Positions 25,961-37,020 of a stretch of 64,000 nucleotides of DNA are shown piece by piece. The notes below the pieces were generated by a model. That model was not told the DNA's origin and ran no database searches. It was given only the letters and a program-made list of their open reading frames with translations. Source of the DNA: Sipunculus nudus (lineage: Eukaryota; Annelida; Sipuncula; Golfingiida; Sipunculidae). Both the position numbers and the translations under genes were made by a program. The stretch covers positions 83,363,056 through 83,427,055 of the forward strand of contig CM049310.1 of the NCBI GenBank assembly GCA_026874595.1, read 5' to 3'. The stretch's first letter is position 1. The number at the start of each line of letters is the position of its first letter.

Positions 25961-27859
25961 AAAGGAACCATTCTGCTGTGTGTAGACAAGATTCAAACTG
26001 TTATCTTAGACAATTCCATGAAGACAATATTCCCTCATGTTTAGTTTGTGTTCATTTACTGAGGACTAACCAGAAGACCAGAGATAAATTTATAAACAAA
26101 TCTTGAATGATCCATCCCACATGTTCAAACAATTGTTTTTATATCTCTAAAGAAAATATTACCATGGAGTCAGTACTTGGACCCATATAATGTATGCTAT
26201 CTAAGCATGATGTACACTCACTGATGCAAAAGAGTGGATTTTTTAGAGAAAGACATTTTAGGACAATATTCCTTTATAATTCACTTGAGTTACGTAGACA
26301 ACACGTGCTCATCTTACATCTCAGGCGGGTCGTGATTTTCTTCCCAAGGTTCTATTGGAGCTTCCATAGTTGGATTTATTGATTCCATGAAAAAGATTTC
26401 TTTCCCTAAGTGGATAACCAGGAGAAACAATTAAAACTTGAATGGTCAAGCCCTTCCCCTTTGATATATCCAACACTAGAAACTAGCAGGGATCTTGGGA
26501 GACAAATAAAATCAATTTTCTCCAGCCAGAAGAATGCTGCTGTTCCGTTCCTCTATTTAGCCTTGCTTTTTTCAATGTAATTTTCCTCTTCAAAGGAAGC
26601 ATGGTCTATTAATTGCTACTGTTTTCAGGAGAAAATTTGTCATTTATGTTCTATCTAACATGCAATTTGATTAAGTTGATTGCCAAGAAGAAAAAGTGCC
26701 TATACCATGAAATAATAAGAAAATAAAAAGCCACAAAGGTTGTTTTTATTTTACAGACAGAAGAATCTCATCTAAAAGTCAATTTGTTTTGATACTTTAT
26801 TACATTCTTAAGATCTTGTCTTTATGAAATATTAGTCACATCATAATTTATTTACCAGGTTCATATCTTTACTATAAATACTAATTTCTAATTAAAATCT
26901 AGAAAGAAAGACAGTTCTTGTGGTGAAACTGGATTATATTAGCAAAGTAAAAGGAAGGAAGCAAATAAATTAAGTGTTATATGAGAATTTTTAGACATGA
27001 TGTTTAAAATTCATGAACCAACTTTTGCTACAAAGAGGATATTTTTGGCCAACTTGAAGGAATATTATTAACTTTTTCCAATTACCAGTGCTCTATATTC
27101 TCTTCTGACATGTGCACATGTGTATGTTTATCTAATTCTTTTGCAATTAAAACAAGCAGAAATCACTTAAAGTTGTGTGGTGATTCATGGTAAGTCACAT
27201 AATTTAAAGATGTTTAAATTTAAATGTCCTTTGACAACTCTGAAAGTTGCCATAAATGTATTTACCCCTGTATATATAAAAGAAGAGATATATTTGATGT
27301 AACAGCTGGAGACTACTTGTACATGCCATGTGCACAGGGCTTTCAGGAATGCAGGGATAAGTCTCTTTGATGCTCAAAATCTCTTTTGGCCTCATGGTTC
27401 TGGTTTCTAGCTGTAGGACTGAGAGGGTCAAAATTAAATATTGTAGCAGCCAGTAACTGGCCATTGCTGACTTCTTCAAATAAATCAATCAAAAACTGAG
27501 ATGACACCATCCCTTTATATTTTACTATAAATTTCCCTATAATCATATTATGACACAATACGATGTATAATATTATAATGATATTTATAATGATGTAAAA
27601 TATTAAGTACTTCATTAAATCTTACAAAATTCTTCAAATCTGACACAGATCCCTTCCCCGTGGGACATTCAAAATCCCAAGATAATCTCCAGAAGCTCCA
27701 ATTTTTATTCCTTTTAAAAACAATGTGTACAAATTTATACAATGGGTAATAGTATAATGTATTATCTGTCTTTGATAAATGAATGAAGTTTAAAAGCCAT
27801 TGATGAAAAGCTGCAATGCATTGGATTGTTCCATCATATTTTATTTTAAAAAGAATGTG
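25961..27859 (+). other. Intronic unique sequence, nothing recognised
   Basis: AT-rich, with no exon or repeat family recognised. Overlapping minus-strand frames between 27204 and 27742 have no family likeness. Confidence 0.5.
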
Positions 27860-29577
27860 AAACTAGAATACGGGTAGTCGACAAGCGACTACTTGTATCC
27901 GCCTAAATCAGAGTGGAACGGGTGAAGTGTTGCATATCAGCATGGATGTCTGCAGCCAAATTGTGTATGTAGGTTGCGCTACCTACCAAAAAATCCAGAA
28001 AGCCGTCCAAGTTGTATACATATGCAAAATTTAAGGCAGATAAGTCAAACCACTATATTGTATATGAGTGATTTTTGCCCTTGGCAGACAAACAGATGGA
28101 CGCTGTGCAAAAAAGGGTTGCAGGTGGCGCCACCAGTTTAGCGTATGATAAAGAGCTTTGTGAGAACTATACACATGCAAAATTTTGGCCCAATTGGTCA
28201 AACGGTTCCCTAGATATGAGCTTGGATGTCTGCAGCGTAAACTTGATTGTAGGTGGCGCCACCTGTCATAAAATCAGAAAAGCTATCCAGGATGTATAAG
28301 CATGCAGAATTTCAGGTGAATTAGTCAAACCACTGCAGAGATATGAGTGATTTTAACCCAAGGCAGACGAACAGCTGGACACTGTGCAAACATGGTTGCA
28401 GGTGGCGCCACCATTTTTTGTGTATGTTATAAAGCTCTCCAAGGGCTACATTTGTGCAAAAAAATTTTCCTGATCAATCAAACAGTTCCTGAGATATGAG
28501 CTTAGATGTCTGCAGCGTAAACATGAATGTAGGTGGCGCCACCTGTCATAAAATCAGAAAAGCTATCCAGGATGTATATGCATGCCAAATTTCAGGTGAA
28601 TTAGTCAAGTCACTGCAGAGATATGAGTGATTTTAACCCAAGGCAGACAAACAGATGGACACTGTACAAACATGGTTGCAGGTAGCGGCACCATTTTTGG
28701 TGTATGTTATAAAGCTCTCCAAGGGCTACATTTGTGCAAAAGAATTTTCCTGATCGGTCAAACGGTTCCCGAGATATGAGCTTGGATGTCTGCAGCGTAA
28801 ACGTGAATGTAGATGGCGCCACCTGTCATAAAATCAGATAAGCTATCCTGGATGTATACGCATGCCAAATTTCAGGTGAATTAGTCAAGTCACTGCAGAG
28901 ATATGAGTGATTTTAACCCAAGGCAGACGAACAGATGGACACTGTGCAAACATGGTTGCAGGTGGCGCCACCATTTTTGGTGTATGTTATAAAGCTCTCC
29001 GAGGGCTACATTTGTGCAAAAGAATTTTCCTGATCGGTCAAACGGTTCCCGAGATATGAGCTTGGATGTCTGCAGCGTCAACGTGAATGTAGGTGGCGCC
29101 ACCTGTCATAAAATCAGAAAAGCTATCCAGGATGTTTGCGCATGCCGAATTTCAGGTGAATTAGTCAAGTCACTGCAGAGATATGAGTGATTTTAACCCA
29201 AGGCAGACGAACAGATGGACACTGTGCAAACATGGTTGCAGGTGGCGCCACCATTTTTGGTGTATGTTATAAAGCTCTCCGAGGGCTACATTTGTGCAAA
29301 AAAATTTTCCTGATCGGTCAAACGGTTCCCGAGATATGTGGGTTTATGTGTGGAAACAGACGCACAAACGGACGCAGAGCGCAGAGGAAAGGTCAGAGGT
29401 CAAAACAAAATCGGGGCGCAGCAGTTCACATGTGACCCGAACATAATCCCGGGTTTCGGAAAATTCCGCCCAGCGGTTACGGAGGAGTTCTCCGGACACC
29501 TACGCGGCGGCGGCGGCGGCGGCGGCGGCGACCAGCTGAAAACATAGTATCCGCAAAACTCTGTTTTGGCGGATACA
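27860..29577 (+). mobile_element. Palindrome-cored repeat transposon, copy B (best preserved)
   Basis: About 1.7 kb. The left end AAACTAGAATACGGG leads into the hairpin GTAGTCGacaagCGACTAC and then GTATCCGCCTAAATCAGAGT. The right end, complemented, reads GTATCCGCCAAAACAGAGTT, so a terminal inverted repeat of about 20 bp sits inside the extra left hairpin. The right end also folds alone as GTATCCGC...GCGGATAC. The core is four tandem 278-280-bp units, each of two half-units headed by GGTGGCGCCACC, which is exact at 28123, 28252, 28401, 28532, 28961, 29092 and 29241. Units between 28560 and 29240 are nearly identical, which suggests recent homogenisation. A (GGC)9 tract at 29504-29530 precedes the right end. 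No transposase is encoded. Confidence 0.85.
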
Positions 29578-30344
29578 ATTAATACAAGGGCTATTATTGC
29601 TCATTGCAAGTTAATCAGCCCTTTTTACTGTTATTTCACTGAGAAAAAAAGCATTGCATTGTGGTGTATTTTACAAAAACAATGTTTGTGCTAGCATATC
29701 AAAATGTAAATACAGTATGCTGATATGTTAAACAAAATCTCAATCCAATAAAATGTCAAAAATGACCAATATTCTATTTAACACTTTCTGCCAGATTGTT
29801 TTGTCATTTATAAGGATCTGAAAGCAGAGTTAACTAAAACATAGCTAAAACAGATTGCTTCCCTTCTTAACTTTGATCCACATAAACCTCAAACAGTAGG
29901 GTTAAACACTGCACATACCTCAATCACATTTTTATGTACAGCAAACACTGGGACAAAAACAGAACGTTTATTATTCGATAGCTTAGGACCTTTGAACCAT
30001 AGTAAGGCAGGAACTGTGAGAAAAGACCTAAACAGAAATTCCCAGGTATTCTTACATGGGAGAGTACCTATTGATATTCCTAAAGAGACTTTGTCCATAA
30101 TCATATATTGTGAATGTCAGTTACCCCTGATAATCACTACTGCAGTTTCCTAAACTGCACAACTTGGTTTATCCTGTGTGTCATCCAGAGCATATTTTTA
30201 ACATGTCAGTCACACAAAACCCTTCACACTCCTGGCTAAGTCAGAACTTTAAAACAGAAAGCAACTTAATGACACTAGTGAATATAACTCTGTACCTTGG
30301 ACTCCCTTCATCACACTTGTGCAGGAAATTATCTATTTTAGACA
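29578..30344 (+). other. Spacer between elements, nothing recognised
   Basis: Unique AT-rich sequence. The minus-strand frame 29889-30104 has no family likeness. Confidence 0.5.
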
Positions 30345-30377
30345 ACAAGGCCTACAGGCCTAATGCGAACCTGTGCA
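30345..30377 (+). repeat. 33-bp block shared with 48193-48225
   Basis: Identical by eye over 33 bp to the start of the repeat element at 48193. It contains the near-palindrome AGGCCTacAGGCCT followed by AATGCGAACCTGTGCA. Here it seems to be an orphan terminus; the following sequence is not shared. Confidence 0.8.
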
Positions 30378-30514
30378 AAGTTTGGGAGTATGAATGGAGG
30401 TTTATTTTTAAAATTTAATATTGATCCTTTTAAGTCCTACATATCTACCTTAGTCATTATGATTTCAGCAAAATAGATATTTTGGACTTGCAAGTTTCAG
30501 ACTAGGACATTTTA

Positions 30515-32420
30515 AAACTAGAATATGGGTAGTCTACAAGGACTATGTGTATCTGCAGAAATCAGAGTGGGATGGGTGAAGTGAGGCATGGATAAAGTGA
30601 CAAGGGGAATAAAGTGAGGTGTATTGCATATTAGCATGGATGTCTGCAGAGTAAACGTGAATGTAGATGGTGCCACCTGTAATAAAATCAAGAAACCTGT
30701 CCAGGATGTATAAACCTGCAAAATTTAAGGTGGATAAGTCAAACCACTGCTGAGATATGAGTGATATTATCCCAAGGCAGATGAACAGATGGACGCTGTG
30801 CAAAAATATTTGCAGGTGGCACCACCAGTTTCGCCTATGATGAAGAGCTATGTGAGATCTATACACATGCAAAATTTTGGCCCAATTGGTCAAACAGTTC
30901 CCGAGATATGAGCTTGGATGTCTGCAAAGTAAATGTGAAAGTAGGTGGCCCCACCTGTCATAAAATCGAGAAACCTGTCCACGATGTATAAACCTGCAAA
31001 ATTTCAGGTGGATAAGTCAAACCACTGAATAGATATGAGCCATTTTATCCCAAGGCAGATGAACAGATGGACGCTGTGCATAAGTGGTTGCAGGTGGCGC
31101 CACCAGTTTTGCCTATGATGAAGAGGTATGTGAGATCTATACACATGCAGACTTTTTGCCCAATCGGTCAAATGGTTCCCGTGATATGAGCTTGGATGTC
31201 CGCAGAGTAAACGTGAATGAAGGTGGCGCCACCTGGCATAAAATGGAGAAAGCTGTCCAGGATGTATAAACCTGCAAAATTTCAGGTGGATAAGTCAAAC
31301 CATTGCTGAGATATGAGTGATATTATCCCAAGGCAGATGAACAGATGGACGCTGTGCAAAAATGGTTGCAGGTGGCACCACCAGTTTTGCCTATGATGAA
31401 GTGCTATGTGAGATCTATACACATGCAAAATTTTGGCCCAATCGGTCAAATGGTTCCCCAGATATGAGATTGGATGTATGCATAGTAAACGTGAATGTAG
31501 GTGGCGCCACCTGTCATAAAATGGAGAAAGCTGTCCAGGATGTATAAACCTGAAAATTTCAGGTGGATAAGTCAAACCACTGCTAAGATATGAGTGATAT
31601 TATCCCAAGGCAGATGAACAGATAGATGGACACTGTGCAAAAATGGTTGCAGGTGGCGCCACCAGTTTTGCCTATGATAAAGTGCTATGTGAGATCTATA
31701 CACATGCAAAATTTTGGCCCAATCTGTCAAATGGTTCCCAAGATATGAGCTTGGATGTCTGCAGAGTAAATGTGAATGTAGGTGGCACCACCTGTCATAA
31801 AATCGAGAAAGCTGTCCAGGATGTATAAACCTGCAAAATTTCAGGTGGATAAGTCAAACCACTGCTGAAATATGAGTGATTTTATCCAAAGGCAGATGAA
31901 CAGATGGATGCTGGGCATAAGTGGTTGCAGGTGGCGCCACCAATTTCGCCTATGATGAAGAGCTATGTAAGATCTATACACATACAAAATTTTGGCCTGA
32001 TCGGTCAAACGGTTCCCCAGATATGAGCTTGGATGTCTGCAGAGTAAATATGAATGTAGGTGGCGCCACCTGTCATAAAATGGAGAAAGCTGTCCAGGAT
32101 GTATAAACCTGCAAAATTTCAGGTGGATAAGTCAAACCACTGCTGAGATATGAGTGATATTATCCCAAGGCAGATGAACAGATGGACGCTGTGCAAAAAT
32201 GGTTGCAGGTGGCGTCACCATTTTTAGTGTATGTTATAAAGCTATCAAAGGGCTACATTTGGGCAAAATTTTTAGCCTGATCGGTCAAAAGGTTCCCAAG
32301 ATATGTGGGTTTATGTGTGGAAACAGATGCACAAATGGATGCTGGGCAGCAAGGAAAGGTCAAAGGTCAACCAAAAATGAGGGCGCAGCAGTTCACATGT
32401 GACCTGATGATAAACCCGAT
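30515..32420 (+). mobile_element. Palindrome-cored repeat transposon, copy C (diverged)
   Basis: Same family as copies A and B. It starts AAACTAGAATATGGG with a mutated left hairpin and holds about six 278-bp units. GGTGGCGCCACC is exact at 31093, 31222, 31500, 31652, 31930 and 32059. Other positions (30815, 31371, 31781) read GGTGGCACCACC and 32208 reads GGTGGCGTCACC, single changes at the central CpG. The right domain (32280-32402) aligns with 29320-29435 of copy B, but the terminal hairpin and GGC tract are missing. The right end is therefore truncated or decayed, and this is probably the oldest copy. Confidence 0.8.
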
Positions 32421-32837
32421 TTGCTAAAATTGCAAACCAAGTTTTTTCAAACAGTTGAAAGATATAGTTCCAATAATCTGGGAATTCTGCATCTAAACAT
32501 TACGTCTAGACGCTGTGTCTAGACGTCTAGACACATTGTCTAGACATCCCCCCCCCAGCCAGGTCAGTTGCCATGGTGATGTCTGGACCCCACCTGTTTG
32601 TATTGAGTGACCTCTTGACTTGGCTGCTGAAACTAAGCATGAAGTCAAATCTGTTTTCAAATACAGAAAGCTACAATGCTTTTTTAAAACTGTATTTACC
32701 CACTCTTTTTTTTTATAAAACTGGCAGAACCCTACCATAGAATAATTCTTGTAAAGTTTAAACCAATCAGCTGAACAGTTTCATCATAAATCAGTGTATA
32801 AGCTAGAAGAGTTTAAAATTACATTTTCGCTTGTAAA
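32421..32837 (+). other. Spacer with 18-bp perfect palindrome
   Basis: TGTCTAGACGTCTAGACA at 32516-32533 is a perfect palindrome. It is flanked by further GTCTAGAC copies at about 32504 and 32538, and a CCCCCCCC run follows. No gene is recognised. Confidence 0.6.
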
Positions 32838-33359
32838 AAACACATCAATGTAGGTGGTGCCTCCAATACCTCAAAATCAGATATGACATATGTGACAAAC
32901 ATTGGTATAAAATTTGGTCATTATAGCTCTAGCCGTTTCTGAGATTTTAATTTTAGTGTGCTTTTTTGGACAGATGAGTGAGATTTTAATTTTAGTGTGC
33001 TTTTTTGGACAGATGCCTAAGTTCAACCTCCTGTAACTCGACCAAAAATCTCCGAACTGGAACCATTTGAACAAACTTGAGAGAGATTGTTCCAGGGATC
33101 ATTTCTGTTAAATATTGGACAATTTGGCTGGACAGTTTTAGAGAAGAAGATTTTTAAAGATTTTTAAGCTTTTTCTCTATAAAATCTAAATTAATGCAGA
33201 TACCCAATAATAAGCTCCAGGGCACCAAGTTTCACATGTGACGAATTCTTACATATAATTTGGAGTTGTTAGTTCCGAAAGTTTCTGACTTACAGCCCTG
33301 GACGGCGGACAGCTCACAGACGACAGACAGACGACGCTGCGCCATTGCATAAACTCACA
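32838..33359 (+). mobile_element. Second repeat family, 3'-end fragment
   Basis: Aligns by eye with 50290-50765. It starts at a decayed palindrome (GGTGGTGCCTCC), shares TCAGATATGAC and AAACTTGAGA-type blocks, and ends in a GACG/GACA-rich tract followed by GCCATTGCATAAACTCAC. An internal 39-bp direct duplication starts at 32941 and 32980. No coding capacity. Confidence 0.75.
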
Positions 33360-34712
33360 GGTTCACTAAAAAAATCAACATTCTATTTTATAGGTATCCT
33401 TGATTTTGGAAGATATGAATTTCTTGTAAATTAAAAAAAAAATCCAATTATCTCTCAGCAAAAGAAGCTCCATGTAACTTGAGGATACTTTGATCATATT
33501 TCTGTGAATCATGTGTCAATATGAATAGCCTTTCACTGACTGGCTTGTGAACAGATTTTAAACTAATCTAACTTGTTATTCTGCTATGGGCTACGTAAAT
33601 AAAATGGATAACATTAGAAAAATGTGTGAAAGCAAGAACCCAGGGGATGACATTCCTTGCTCTGATGAGCAATTCATCAACATGACTAGTCGGATTAAGC
33701 AGATGAAAGGAAAATGGAAGGAACTGTCAGAGAAAGGTTATATATATTGTGGTATAATGGCAAACTTGTGAACTCATGTGTGGCAATATATACAAAGTTA
33801 CATATCAAATTAGTATACAAGTAATCATCACTTCTCCTGGCATCAGCAGGTTCAGACATTTCATAATGCAAAGGTAACTTATTTCAAACATCCACTCATA
33901 GTTTCTAAATACCAAAGGTGGCATTTACATAATTTGTCAGATAAAAGGTTAACCTGAATGTCTGTCAGAATAATTTTGCCTAATTTGGAATTAAATTTTT
34001 CAATTTTCAGATTTGGAAAATAATTATTTAATTATAATACAGGAGTTAGTGGAGGCCCTGAATACACCTTGTATATGAAGAATATCAGTCAATGTATAAA
34101 ACATTGGTGGTTTAAGTACATAAGATAAATTGAAGGGGTATCGTCTGTACAATTTGTTACAGCAATCCCTAACAATGAAGAAATAAAACCTCAAAATTCA
34201 CGTGCTGGAACCTTTTTTTTCTGAAAATTAAGCACTTTCATTCTCTAAGGCTGTCACTGTTAAAATGTCATCTTATGCATGGCATTGCATGATACTTAAG
34301 ATTATTGATTAGATAATTAATTCCACTCTTGACATTACAAAAATAAATTTAATATTAAACCTTTGGGAATGGGAAAAGTACCATGGGTTAATTATCAATC
34401 TTCCTTAACACAAAGCCGCCAACAAATACCACGCTTTCTAATTATCGGTGGCCAACCAAAGGATGTTGATAAATTTTATTTGATAGAATTTTTTAAATCA
34501 TTAATGGATCTTCCAACTGAAAATAATTTTACTGCAACCATTAATATTTTAACAATTCCAAAAGGTTTCATCAGCTTTAAAATCTCTAAAATACCAAAAG
34601 ATTCTGTCTGAGTATTTGTGAGTACTTAGGAATAATTACAGTGAAGTGTGATTCTAATGATCTGGGCATCCAGAATTTCATGATATTTTATGAAATTGGT
34701 CCAGAGTTTGCT
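33360..34712 (+). other. Intronic unique sequence, nothing recognised
   Basis: The frames 33586-33771 and 34363-34611 begin with ATG but resemble no known family and lack convincing exon context. Confidence 0.45.
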
Positions 34713-34741
34713 AATATATATACATATATATATACATATAT
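34713..34741 (+). repeat. Short TA/CA microsatellite
   Basis: Imperfect TATATACATATATATATA tract. Confidence 0.85.
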
Positions 34742-34779
34742 AAAGCTTTTTTTCCATTGAGTGTGTATTTTCTTCGTTC

Positions 34780-37020
34780 TCTCATCATGTGCTGCTTACA
34801 TCCTTGCTATCAATTGATACTTATACCTTCTCTTCATATGCTACTCATATTCTCCCATAAAATGCAACTCATATTCTCCAATCAGATGCTAGCTATACTC
34901 ATATTATCCTATCCGGTTCTACTCATATTTTCCCATAAGATGCCACTCATAAGAATTCTTCCATCAGATGAGACTAAAACAAAATCTCCAATCATATAGC
35001 TATTTAAATTTTCTAATCAGTTGGTACTCATATTCTACCACTGCATGGTGCTATTCATATACTCACACCAGATGCTTCTCATCTTCTCCAATCAGTTGGT
35101 ACTCATATTCTCCCATCAGATGCTACTCATATTCTCCAATCTGATGCTTTCTGTACTCATCTTCTCCCATCAGATGCCATTTATATTCTCCAATCAGATG
35201 CTAGCTATACTCATATTCTACAATAAGATGCTTCTCATATTCTCCCATCAGATGCCACTCATATTCTCATATCAGATGAGACTCAAGCACATTCTCCAAT
35301 CATATAGCTATTTAAATTTTCCTATCAGATGCTACTCACATGAATTCTCCCATCAGATGCTACACCATATTCTCCTATCAGATGTTACCCATACTTTCAA
35401 TTCAAATGCTACTCATAAATCATATTCTCCCATCAGATGCTTCCCATCTTCTCCAATCTATTGGTACTCATCATATCAGATGCTACTCATATTCTCCCAT
35501 CAGATGCTACTCATATTCTCCAATCAGTTGGTGCTCATATTTGCCATTAGGTTCTACTCATATTCTCCCATCAGATGCTTCCCATCTTCTCCAATCTGTT
35601 GGTACTCATCATATCAGATGCTATTCATATTCTCCCATCAGATGCTACTCATATTCTCCAATCAGTTGGTACTCATATTCTCCCATCAGGTGCTACTCAT
35701 ATCCTCCCATCAGATGCTACTCATCTTCTCCAATCAGTTGGTATTCATATTCTCCCATCAGACGCTTCTTATTCTCCTATCAGATGTTACCCATACTTTC
35801 AATTCAAATGCTACTCATAAATCATATTCTCCCATCAGATGCTTCCCATCTTTTCCAATCTGTTGGTACTCATAATGTCAGATGCTATTCATATTCTCCC
35901 ATCAGATGCTACTCACATTCTCCAATCAGTTGGTGCTCATATTTGCCATTAGGTTCTACTCATATTCTCCCATCAGATGCTTCCCATCTTCTCCAATCTG
36001 TTGGTACTCATCATATCAGATGCTACTCATATTCTCCCATCAGATGCTACTCATATTCTCCAATCAGTTGGTACTCATATTCTCCCATCAGGTGCTACTC
36101 ATATCCTCCCATCAGATGCAACTCATCTTCTCCAATCAGTTGGTATTCATATTCTCCCATCAGACGCTTCTTATTCTCCTATCAGATGTTACCCATACTT
36201 TCAATTCAAATGCTACTCATAAATCATATTCTCCCATTAGATGCTTCCCATCTTTTCCAATCTGTTGGTACTCATAATGTCAGATGCTATTCATATTCTC
36301 CCATCAGATGCTACTCATATTCTCCAATCAGTTGGTGCTCATATTTGCCATTAGGTTCTACTCATATTCTCCCATCAGATGCTTCCCATCTTCTCCAATC
36401 TGTTGGTACTCATCATATCAGATGCTATTCATATTCTCCCATCAGATGCTACTCATATTCTCCAATCAGTTGGTACTCATATTCTCCCATCAGGTGCTAC
36501 TCATATCCTCCCATCGGATGCTACTCATCTTCTCCAATCAGTTGGTATTCATATTCTCCCATCAGACGCTTCTTATTCTCCTATCAGATGTTACCCATAC
36601 TTTCAATTCAAATACTACTCATAAATCATATTCTCCCATCAGATGCTTCCCATCTTCTCCAATCTGTTGGTACTCATCATATCAGATGCTATTCATATTC
36701 TCCCATCAGATGCTACTCATATTCTCCAATCAGTTGGTGCTCATATTTCCCATAAGGTTCTACTCATATTCTCCCATCAGATACTACTCATATTCTCCAA
36801 TCAGTTGGTACTCATCTCATCAAGTGCTACTCATATTCTCCCATCAGATGCTACTGATATTCTCCAATCAGTTGTTACTCATATTCTCCCATCAGGTGCT
36901 ACTCATATCCTCCCATCAGATGCTACTCATCTTCTCCAATCAGTTGGTATTCATATTCTCCCATCAGATGCTTCTTATTCTCCTATCAGATGGTACGTAC
37001 TTCTATATTCCCATCTGGTG
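34780..37020 (+). repeat. Minisatellite (24-27 bp) with 402-bp higher-order repeat
   Basis: About 2.2 kb of units such as GATGCTACTCATATTCTCCC followed by ATCA, with variants containing CAGTTGGTACTCAT. Between 35417 and 36622 the variants repeat in a fixed order with a period of exactly 402 bp, three times. The anchor AAATCATATTCTCCCAT starts at 35417, 35819, 36221 and 36623. The flanks are less ordered. Unit lengths are often multiples of three and stop-poor, giving frames up to 471 codons (35340-36755). Several frames are open at once and have the same repetitive composition, so coding is unlikely. Confidence 0.95.

Noticed and set aside
27860-32420. CRISPR-like array of palindromic repeats with spacers
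   Set aside because: The 'spacers' are homologous to each other, the unit is about 140 bp, the context is an animal intron, and there are no cas genes.
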